64,000 bases of DNA from Bacteroidota bacterium (GTDB lineage Bacteria; Bacteroidota; Bacteroidia; AKYH767-A; OLB10): the NCBI GenBank assembly GCA_016713925.1, contig JADJOH010000006.1, positions 310,001 through 374,000 of the forward strand. The letters are read 5' to 3'. The notes beneath the pieces are model-generated. The model saw only the letters and a list, made by a program, of their open reading frames with translations, had not been told where the DNA came from and did no database searches. Both the position numbers and the translations under genes were made by a program. Numbering within the stretch: the stretch's first letter is position 1; every line of letters starts with the position of its first letter. Of the stretch, positions 8,330 through 17,100 are shown piece after piece.

Positions 8330-10711
8330 TTATCGGATTACCGTAATATTTCCTTTTTTTCTGAATTCTGCTTTGTTGAAGCAAGTGGACTCCACATAGT
8401 ATACATAAACATCAGGAGGTACTAATTTCCCTTTGTAAAATCCGTTCCATCCATTCCGCTGATCTCTTGTTTCGAAAACTTTTTCTCCCCAGCGATCATA
8501 GATGGCGAGATAGAGTGTTTCAATAGTATTCCCTCTCACCATGAATTCATCGTTCTTCTGATCTCCGTTAGGGGAGAAGGCACTCGGAATATAAATTTCA
8601 GGTTCATCGCAGAGTATATTCTTCACTTCAATAAATAATGTATCCGTTACTGAACATCCATTCGGGTCCGTAGCGATTACGATGTACGTCGTATTTTCAG
8701 GAGGTGTTGCAATGGGATCTGAAGAGCTGCTGTTGTTGAGTGAAGAAGAAGGTGTCCAGCTATACGTGAATCCCGGAGAAGAAGGGTTCGCATGAAGCCC
8801 GGTGCTTTGTCCGCTGTAGAGTAAATTAGTATCAGCCGTTGCCGCAATGATCGGAAAGGAATCCACATAATTTACGGTGATACTGTCCGTATAAGTGCAT
8901 CCTAATCCATCAGAAATGAGTACTGCATAAGTTCCCTGACATAATCCTGTAGCACTTGCACTGGTTTGGTTTTGCGGATCATTCCATTGATAGGAATAGT
9001 TGCCATTCCCTCCTGCAGGAAGTGCTGTTGCTGTTCCGCCACAAATCTGATTGCAATAATCGGGAGTGGAGTTCATGGAGAGTGAGAGTGGCAAAGGCTC
9101 CGTGATTTGAATGGTGTCAATGGAAGTACAGCCTCTGGCATCTGTCACACGAACAATATATTGACCGGCGCAGAGACTATCAGCAGTTGATGTAGTTTGA
9201 TTGAGCGGGTCGTTCCACTGAAAAGTATAGGGCGAAAGTCCGTGAAGCGCTTGCACCTGTGCCAGGCCGTTACATTCCGTATGACATCGCGCAGCAAGAT
9301 TTTGTTGTGTTTGAATATCCAACAGCGGAGGAATGTTCAACTGCTTTATCACCGTATCCTTACAACCTCTTGCAGAAGTGGCAATGAGAATGGCTAGATA
9401 ATTTCCGGCAGCCGCATACTGATGTACCGGATCTTCGAGTGAAGAAGTGGTATTGTCACCAAATCTCCAGTTCCTGATTGTGGTAACACCGCTGATGGAA
9501 TTGGAGGTGTCATTGAAGGATACTAAATTGCTGCAGGTATCGAGACTAAATGAATAATCTGCTACATAAGGTGGCAGGACAGTCACCGTACCTGTTGTCG
9601 TATCCGTACAACCCGGATCTACATTCGAGTAAGCGATCAATGTGACGTTATATACTCCGGTATCGGGATAGGTGAACACGGGTGAGAAGATGTTGGACGT
9701 ATCGTTGGTTTGTCCGGTTACGCCGAAGTCCCAATGGTAGGAACCGGCATTGAAACTGAAATTTTGAAAGGTCACGGTATTGCTTCCACAACTGATCAAC
9801 GGATTTTGCAAGGCAGCAACAACGAGTGAAGGACAGGGGACCACGTTGAGTTGAAAATCTCTTCGGGTATAACCTACCAGAATTCCCCCACGAAATTCTT
9901 TAGCACGAATGCCAATTACAAATTGTCCGATGGTAGTAGGAAAACAAGTCAGTTCTCCTGTAACCGGATCTATATTTAAGGGCGGTGTACCTCCTAACAT
10001 ATCCGCCTGAGAGTAAGGGGGCTGAAAGGTGACATTCTGGTACGGTGGTGCCAGAGGCGGTTGTGGCATCGGATCAGGAATGGTACCTCCGTTGAGTGGA
10101 GTAATTAATTCATAGACGATGGAGTCGCCTTCAAAGTCAGAGGCCGAATGATCAAAGACAAAAGGAATTCCGGCACAGATGAAAGGAGGAGGCCAGAGAT
10201 TGAAGACAGGATTGCTGTTCTGGGAGAAGGTATTGGTACCGGCAATCCATGCCTCATAGGTAGCTCCAATAGCATCCGGTGTAACTAAATTCAGTATAGT
10301 TATATTACGACAACAACGTTGATAAGAGAGAATGTAACCATTGGCAGAAGGAGGGAGAATTACCGTATCTGAGTACACGGTACGCTCATAGCAAATATTG
10401 GTAGGGGGAATAAAGCAGGGTGAATTGATGGTGGGAGGAACAGTATCCAGATCAATGAAATTAAATTGCTTCTCTCTGATGAAATTATAGGTGAGTGCAT
10501 TGAAGATGCCGACTGAAGCGGGATTATCAAAAGGAGGTACGCCATTGAAACAATCACGGTAAACGGTCAGATTGATTTGGTATACATTGTTGCCCAAATA
10601 GCGATAATTGAGTTCTCCTCCAACAATATGGGTTGCTGTAGATACTTGTGACAGGAGCATGTTGATGGAAAAAAACAGCAATATCAGTTTATGGAAGAAG
10701 GGCGAAAACAT
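8330..10711 (-). CDS. Large T9SS type B adhesin with PKD and SprB-like repeats
   Basis: 793 residues. After the signal peptide (about 1-26) comes a domain starting THIVGGELNYRYLG and running to about residue 290, related to the N-terminus of the giant protein at 21619-29373. Then follow one or two PKD domains (YHWDFGVTG, RNWRFGDNTTSS), two or three SprB-type repeats (GLSPYTFQWNDPLNQTTSTA, GNGNYSYQWNDPQNQTSASA) and a type B sorting domain (IPSAFSPNGDQKND, DRWGEKVFETRD, GNITVIR). It should be a cell-surface protein exported by T9SS with the PorP/SprF protein encoded one base downstream. It is the first gene of the minus-strand operon. Confidence 0.92.
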   Translation of the reverse strand: MFSPFFHKLILLFFSINMLLSQVSTATHIVGGELNYRYLGNNVYQINLTVYRDCFNGVPPFDNPASVGIFNALTYNFIREKQFNFIDLDTVPPTINSPCFIPPTNICYERTVYSDTVILPPSANGYILSYQRCCRNITILNLVTPDAIGATYEAWIAGTNTFSQNSNPVFNLWPPPFICAGIPFVFDHSASDFEGDSIVYELITPLNGGTIPDPMPQPPLAPPYQNVTFQPPYSQADMLGGTPPLNIDPVTGELTCFPTTIGQFVIGIRAKEFRGGILVGYTRRDFQLNVVPCPSLVVAALQNPLISCGSNTVTFQNFSFNAGSYHWDFGVTGQTNDTSNIFSPVFTYPDTGVYNVTLIAYSNVDPGCTDTTTGTVTVLPPYVADYSFSLDTCSNLVSFNDTSNSISGVTTIRNWRFGDNTTSSLEDPVHQYAAAGNYLAILIATSARGCKDTVIKQLNIPPLLDIQTQQNLAARCHTECNGLAQVQALHGLSPYTFQWNDPLNQTTSTADSLCAGQYIVRVTDARGCTSIDTIQITEPLPLSLSMNSTPDYCNQICGGTATALPAGGNGNYSYQWNDPQNQTSASATGLCQGTYAVLISDGLGCTYTDSITVNYVDSFPIIAATADTNLLYSGQSTGLHANPSSPGFTYSWTPSSSLNNSSSSDPIATPPENTTYIVIATDPNGCSVTDTLFIEVKNILCDEPEIYIPSAFSPNGDQKNDEFMVRGNTIETLYLAIYDRWGEKVFETRDQRNGWNGFYKGKLVPPDVYVYYVESTCFNKAEFRKKGNITVIR

Positions 10712-10790
10712 TACTCAATAATACGCATTTCAGGCGGGAATAATGTAGAGAAAAGTAAAAAAACTATCAACGAAACGATGTTGGTTATTA

Positions 10791-11405
10791 TTACCTGATT
10801 TTCACCTTTAATAGTTCCGTTTCTTCCAGGCTTGCCACAATAAGATCTCCCTTGCTGACAGGACCTACACCCGAAGGAGTTCCCGTAAAGATCAGATCGC
10901 CGATTTTCAGCGTGAAATAGGAGGAAACGAAGGCGATGATTTTATCGACCGGAAAAATCATGTCAGCCGTATGACCTGTTTGTTTGATTTCTCCATTCAA
11001 GGTCATGCTGAAATGTAAATCCTGCACCGGTTTGCCGATTTCATCCAGCGGAATAAATCGTCCGAGTGGAGCTGAACTGTCAAATCCCTTGGCTAACTCC
11101 CAGGGTAATCCTTTTGATTTCAGTTTCTGCTGCAAATCCCTCGCGGTAAAATCGATGCCCAGACTAACAGCATCGTAGTAACGATGTGCGAATTTTTCTT
11201 CAATATTTTTCCCCACTTTCGAAATGCGAATGACGAGTTCTGTTTCATAGTGTACATCCTGTGAAAAAGAAGGGTAGAAGAAGGGCTGACGGTTGGGAAT
11301 GAGCGCAGTTTCCGGCTTGAGGAAGATCACAGGTTCTTCTTCCACAGCATTGTTGAGTTCTTTCGCATGCGCGGCGTAATTGCGTCCTACACAGATGATT
11401 TTCAT
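10791..11405 (-). CDS. Fumarylacetoacetate hydrolase (FAH) family protein
   Basis: 204 residues, the size of the short single-domain FAH family. The start MKIICVGRNYAAHAKEL is typical, with metal-site motifs VHYETELVIRI and SLGIDFTARDLQ and the C-terminal FTGTPSGVGPV. Members bind Mg or Mn and act as fumarylpyruvate hydrolases, acylpyruvases or oxaloacetate decarboxylases. Substrate cannot be assigned, though the closest general match is the YcgM/FAHD1-like acylpyruvase group. Six bases separate it from the upstream glycosyltransferase gene, so the two are co-transcribed; I see no metabolic reason for the pairing. Confidence 0.88.
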   Translation of the reverse strand: MKIICVGRNYAAHAKELNNAVEEEPVIFLKPETALIPNRQPFFYPSFSQDVHYETELVIRISKVGKNIEEKFAHRYYDAVSLGIDFTARDLQQKLKSKGLPWELAKGFDSSAPLGRFIPLDEIGKPVQDLHFSMTLNGEIKQTGHTADMIFPVDKIIAFVSSYFTLKIGDLIFTGTPSGVGPVSKGDLIVASLEETELLKVKIR

Positions 11406-11411
11406 GAGGGT

Positions 11412-12443
11412 TTAGCTGAAGTCTTCCTTCTGTAATGCGTTAAAATATTTAGTTTTATTCAGGTAATACGCTTTGGCAATGCTCTTATGATAGATGCCTT
11501 TCGAAGCATGCTTCACGACATGTTTTTGTTGACGCATGCGTTTCGGAAATGAGGTGATGACCATGTAATAAAAAGAGAAATGTGCTTTTAACACGGCAAA
11601 GGTATCTTTATAATCGCCTTCAAAAAGAAATTTTATTCCGGCTGCTCCATCGAGAAAGAGACGAATCGGTATCAGCCAAATAAGTTGATGTCCGGGTAGA
11701 TTTTTAAAGAGCATCATCAGGTTATTACGGAAATTATAATAGGTCTTGCGGGGATTACTTTTTGGCAAAGTGCCACCCCCAACGTGATAAACGACGCTTT
11801 GAGGGATGACATAAATGTCCATTCCGGTATGCTGAATTCTCCAGCATAAATCAATTTCTTCCATATGCGCAAAGAAGGCATCATCAAAACCACCCTGTTG
11901 ATGATAAACCGTGGAGCGAATGAACAGACAAGCACCGGTTGCCCAAAACACAGGTTGCGCATCGTCATATTGTCCATGATCTTCTTCCAGCGTATTGTAA
12001 ATTCTTCCTCTGCAAAAGGGGTAACCGAGGAAGTCTATATAACCTCCTGCTGCGCCCGCGTGCTCAAACATGTTACGATCGGAATAGGAGCGGATTTTTG
12101 GCTGACAGGCCGCTGTATTTGGATGTGTATCCATAAACGAAAGCAAGGGCTGCAACCATCCTTCCGTAACTTCCACATCCGAATTAAGAAGTACAAAAAA
12201 TTCATCGTTCAGATTTTTTAATGCGACATTATACCCACCCGTGAAGCCATAATTTTTATCGTTTCTGATAATTTTAACTTCGGGAAAATTTTTTTCGAGA
12301 AATGAAATGGAATCGTCGGTGGATGCGTTGTCCGCCACTACAACTCTGGCCAATTCGCTACTGAACCGGATAACATCCGGCAGGAATTTTTCCAGGAAAT
12401 GCTTTCCGTTCCAGTTCAGAATGACAATGGCAACTCTTTTCAT
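11412..12443 (-). CDS. Family 2 glycosyltransferase
   Basis: 343 residues. The GT-A fold is shown by VAIVILNWNGKHFLEKFL at the start, VVVADNASTDDS (about 34-45), NYGFTGGYNVAL and the metal-binding NSDVEVTEGWL (DxD-like, about 88). Acceptor-side motifs are ATGACLFIRS and DDAFFAHMEEIDLCWR. This is the rhamnosyltransferase-like GT2 subgroup that builds cell-surface polysaccharides. A hydrophobic stretch near residue 255 may associate with the membrane. It lies between the FAH gene and the GWxTD gene without other polysaccharide genes nearby. Confidence 0.9.
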   Translation of the reverse strand: MKRVAIVILNWNGKHFLEKFLPDVIRFSSELARVVVADNASTDDSISFLEKNFPEVKIIRNDKNYGFTGGYNVALKNLNDEFFVLLNSDVEVTEGWLQPLLSFMDTHPNTAACQPKIRSYSDRNMFEHAGAAGGYIDFLGYPFCRGRIYNTLEEDHGQYDDAQPVFWATGACLFIRSTVYHQQGGFDDAFFAHMEEIDLCWRIQHTGMDIYVIPQSVVYHVGGGTLPKSNPRKTYYNFRNNLMMLFKNLPGHQLIWLIPIRLFLDGAAGIKFLFEGDYKDTFAVLKAHFSFYYMVITSFPKRMRQQKHVVKHASKGIYHKSIAKAYYLNKTKYFNALQKEDFS

Positions 12444-12461
12444 CAGTGGCTTTTAATAAAG

Positions 12462-12484
12462 AAGGCCGGTTTTTTTCCGGCCTT
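12462..12484 (-). terminator. Hairpin terminator after GWxTD gene
   Basis: A perfect 8-bp inverted repeat AAGGCCGG / CCGGCCTT around a seven-base homopolymer loop, positioned 28 bases after the GWxTD stop and 18 bases before the glycosyltransferase start. The tail on the minus strand (CTTTATTAAA) is only moderately T-rich, so termination may be partial. Confidence 0.6.
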
Positions 12485-12512
12485 GCAAAACTATGATCTT
12501 TATTCGGAGTCC

Positions 12513-13988
12513 CTAGCGGGGATTCTGATATAATTGTTCAAATTGATTGCCATACATATTTCTGGCCTTGGTTTTATCCACATCATTCAGGGTTTCTGTA
12601 CGACGTTTTAAGATGACCATCCATTGCGACTCAAATACTTCGCCGCGGGCATCGCTATGCAATAAGCTGAAATCATTGCCCCCAATCTCCGGACAATAAA
12701 AAACAAATTTCCGGTTGCTCTGATTGCTCAGGGTATAATATTGCCAGATTTCATACGGATAAGTGCTGGGTTCATTGTAGGCTTTTGAAATTTGATTCGG
12801 GGCTCCATATTTTAAATAGACGCGTCCGCGTTCCGTCATATAGCCTTTCTTTTTCCCTACTGTATAGGTTTGATTGACCTTACGAACTTCTTCTTTATAA
12901 TTCAGCCAGGCCAATTCAGGATTCTGCATGTTGCGCTTCTGCCAGAAGTCATAAAAATACTGTTGCATTAATTTGCTATCTGCCATCTCCAACTGATTGA
13001 TCGCAAATGTATTTTCATTCGGACTGCTGATAGGAAAGAGACAACGGATAAATTCAGCCAGTGAGTCTCTGTTGTTGATTTGAGCGGCAAACGTATTGGA
13101 AACATCTAATTTCATATAATTCATATCACCGGCATCAGCCGTAATCGCGATGGGCTTACTGCGCTGGAAAAAACATTCTTTCGAAGCCAGCAGGTTATTG
13201 TCTTTATCGCGGATACTCACTAACAAATTATAATTTCCTGAAGGAAGATCAGTGATGTCAAATTCACTGAGCAGGATACCTACTTCCTTTGGTTTTTGCC
13301 GCGTGAAATTGGAGTTGGCTTCAACAATACGATGGCTTTCAAAATTGATGATCTGATAAGTAAGTAAAAAATCAGCAGTCCCCAATACAGATTGGGTATG
13401 ATAATACTCGCAATAAAATTTAAGATGATTACTTTCTTGTCCGTAAAAATTATCGACTAATGGAATGAGCTCGTAGCCATTCTTTACCAGAGGACTTACG
13501 GCTTCCGATGGCTTGTACGCTGAAAGCAATTCGATGTCAGAAATCGAAATAACATTCGAATAGAAATTAATGATCACTTCTTGTCGAACGACATTTGGTT
13601 TATTACCCGGATTGTTTTTATCACGAATGCTCAATTCCATTTGGTAGGTTCCGTTGGGTAGAGAAATCCGGTGCAGGTCTGTGAAATCACTCACTGCAGC
13701 CAAAGTATCTGCCGTTTCCGGCCCGAGTAGATTGAATTTATCGAAATACCGAATACTGTCGCCCTGTTTAAAAAGAAGAGAGGCCTCAATGGAAGCCTGA
13801 TATAGCCCTGACCCAAGTAGTTGATAATTAGCGCTATGCCCTTCAATAGATAGATACGTCTCAATATATGGCCCTTTCTCGGGAGCATAGAAAGAGGTAT
13901 AAGAAAATCGGGCATGGAGGTTCTTGGCTTCCAGGTATTGTATGCCGCCAATAACGGTCAACAACAGGATGAGGATGAACTTTTTCAT
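12513..13988 (-). CDS. GWxTD domain-containing protein
   Basis: 491 residues with a signal peptide of about 21 residues (MKKFILILLLTVIGG, then EAKN). The N-terminal two thirds are beta-rich. The C-terminal GWxTD region spans about 330-460 and includes FWQKRNMQNPELAWLNYKEEV, YMTERGRVYLKYGAPNQI, YPYEIWQYYTL and FVFYCPEIGGNDFSLLHS. This family is found in Bacteroidota and some other phyla as an exported protein of unknown function, often near surface or T9SS genes. It is monocistronic, with its own hairpin downstream. An imperfect -7 element (TACCTTCG on the minus strand) lies about 17 bases upstream of the ATG. Confidence 0.85.
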   Translation of the reverse strand: MKKFILILLLTVIGGIQYLEAKNLHARFSYTSFYAPEKGPYIETYLSIEGHSANYQLLGSGLYQASIEASLLFKQGDSIRYFDKFNLLGPETADTLAAVSDFTDLHRISLPNGTYQMELSIRDKNNPGNKPNVVRQEVIINFYSNVISISDIELLSAYKPSEAVSPLVKNGYELIPLVDNFYGQESNHLKFYCEYYHTQSVLGTADFLLTYQIINFESHRIVEANSNFTRQKPKEVGILLSEFDITDLPSGNYNLLVSIRDKDNNLLASKECFFQRSKPIAITADAGDMNYMKLDVSNTFAAQINNRDSLAEFIRCLFPISSPNENTFAINQLEMADSKLMQQYFYDFWQKRNMQNPELAWLNYKEEVRKVNQTYTVGKKKGYMTERGRVYLKYGAPNQISKAYNEPSTYPYEIWQYYTLSNQSNRKFVFYCPEIGGNDFSLLHSDARGEVFESQWMVILKRRTETLNDVDKTKARNMYGNQFEQLYQNPR

Positions 13989-14158
13989 GGGTTAGGTTTT
14001 AGTAGAACGAAGGTAGCAATTGCGGCATTGTCTTGTGTCATATAATTGTAAACCATTGATATATAGGCGTAATACGTCAAAGGGTTGGTCAATTGTTTTA
14101 CCAAAAGCAGAACTGTTATTTCTTGAAGCAGGAACTGTTACAATTTTCTATCGTAAGA

Positions 14159-17100
14159 ATGAATTCTAAATCTATTCAAATGAAAAATTTATTCTTAACA
14201 ATTGGATTTCTTATCCTGCTAATTCTTCCGTCTCAAAAAGCGGAGGCGCAACTTGTTTATCCCGGAACAGTGGATACACTCACCGGAGAAGAAATGGTAT
14301 TCGATTTTTCAGCACAAGGAATTCCTAACGATTATCCGGATGCTCCTGCACGCGCTTTCAGAGATGCGAATGGTTATATTCAAATGATTGCCTCGCATTA
14401 CGATTGTTATCGACTCAAAGGTCTGTCGTTTGAAACGCTGACCCGTGATTATGCCAATGGCCCGGTATATACTTCTGCGTTGAACAGTACTTATTCTAAT
14501 TTTAATCAGAACACCTGGATTCATTCCCCTTATACTACCGATGGTGTAACGATTCATTCATTGAATCACACGGAATTTAATGGTCCAACCAGTGGTAACT
14601 GGCACAATGCAGTCACCTATACCGTTTCAACATATACCGGTAAGACCTATACGCAAAGTGCATCTCCGAATCATCTGGTATGGTGTCTGCCTTATACCTA
14701 TCTGGCAGGTACCGGTCCATGTGGATATTTTTCACCCTCCAACATTGTTTATAATGCTGCAGATGGGTATTACTACAGCATGCTTCATATGGAAGATCGC
14801 GGTATACAGCTCACAGGTGTAGGGTTGATTCGTACCAATGATCTTGCTGATCCTGCCAGTTGGAGAGGGTGGGATGGAAACGGCTTTAACGCTACTGCAG
14901 GAAATCCTTATGCACCCGGATTTTCAGGACCTGCCGGACATACCCTTGCGCCGCTGAATGACCTGAATGATAATATCGGGACGATGAGCAGCAGCCTCAC
15001 TTTTAATACGTATTTCAATAAATGGATGCTCATGGGAGCCAGTTCACAAACCATTAATGGTACCACTGTGTATGGTTTTTACTATTCCCTCTCTGATGAT
15101 CTTATACATTGGTCATTTCGCAAACTCATCAAACAAATGCCTATTGCATGGGCAACGGCAACTTATCCAAAAGTGCTTTATCCTTCATTAATTGACCCTA
15201 CAGATACGTCGAGAAATTTCACGTTTTCGGGACAGGAAGCTTATATCTATTACACGAAGCAAATCAGCAATACCAATCGTGATTTGGTTCGGATAAAGGT
15301 GCGATTCAATTCAAACATAGTGACACCTTCTTTTACGATTAATACCACAACAGAAAACACCACCACCGCGAACGATGCCAACTATGGAGATGGAAGTGCT
15401 CTGTCGAGAATTGCAGGAAATACATCTGTCACCCTGCGTTCCATCATTCAGGAATCCAATGCACGACCCTGGTATTATCGCGATAGCATATACACGGTGA
15501 ATTTTAATATTCCGGGTGCAGGAGCACAAACCATACAACTGAGTGCAGCGTTGCCGGAGATAAAATATCCTTTGCTGATCAATGGATATAGTCAACCCGG
15601 TGCAGCGGCGAATTCCAATAATTTTGGAGAAACAGATAATGCAGCCATGCTCATCAATATTAACTGTAATAATAAGAGCGGGTTTTTAGTAAATGGACAA
15701 AACACGACGTTGCAGGGAATGGCAATTTACAATGCTTCAGATGCTGCCGTAAATATTTATGATGGCGGAAATAATTACGTGAAGGGATGTTATATTGGTA
15801 TCACGAGCAGTGGAATAAGAAATACAACGTATCCCGAAGCCAATATTGAAGGTATTATCATTGGTGGTTCAGGGACCGATGCTTCACCGGATAACATTAT
15901 TGGAGGTACCAACAATGCTGATCGCAACATCATTACAGGTGGTGTCCACATCTACGGTAACGGTAGTCTGAGAAATAAAATTTATGGTAGCTATATCGGT
16001 ACAGATATTACGGGAGATACAGCGATCGACCGGAATACCGCCGGAATAATGATTTATGATAGCGCATCTTATAACCAGGTGGGTGGTTCACAGCCATCCA
16101 TGGGAAACCTGATTTCAGGAAACGACGATTACGGAGTGGTGATTTATGGCTCAGGAACCGGATACAATACTGTGGAGAAGAATTACATCGGTGTAAAGTC
16201 AGATTTACAATCCTCACTCGATAATGGACTGTATCAGATTCGAATGTATTCAGGTACCCATCACAATCAGATTGGAACCGCCAACTCCGGAAATGTCATT
16301 GGAACGGCCACACAGGCCATCATTGTGGTGGATGATAGTCCCAACAACAGCATTCAGGGAAATTACATCGGGACAGACGCGACACAAACAGCGGACCTTG
16401 GTATCAATGATGTGGCGGTGGTGATTGATGGATCTCCGTCAAATAATAACAGGGTAGGAGGTACCGGAACAGGTGAAGGAAATGTTATTGCCAATTCACT
16501 GTTTGGAATCAGCACATTCAATGGCGGATATGGAAATAGTTTCCTGAGTAATACGTTTCCAAACATTGAGGAGATGGCCATTGACCTTAAAAGCGATGGT
16601 GTGACCAACAATGATAACCTTGATCCTGATCCATCCAGTGGTGCTCCCAATAATTATCTGCAGAATTTTCCGGAGATGTTAGATGCCGACAGTGTTGCAG
16701 GTGGAGTTCGCATCTGTGCAGAATTGAACAGTAACATCAACGAGAATTTTATAGTACAGATTTATAAAAGTGTCAGCAATACTACATCCACTTTTGGTGC
16801 CGGAGAAGAACTTATCGGTTCCATGAATGTGACGACTGCCTCCAATGGCATCGCGCAGATATCCACTACGATTTCACATAACAATGTACACTCCGGTGAA
16901 TTTATTTCCATGCTCGTTACTGACAGTAGCGGTAATACATCGGAGTTAGGAGAAAACTGGGTGATCGGTAACGGCAGCAATGCGAATCCGACCTTTATCT
17001 GGCTGAGCGCAACAACAGTTCCTGAAAATTCGCCCGCAGGTACGGTAGTCGGCTTACTCACCCCGCAGGACCCTGATTTATGTGATGCACATACTTTTTC

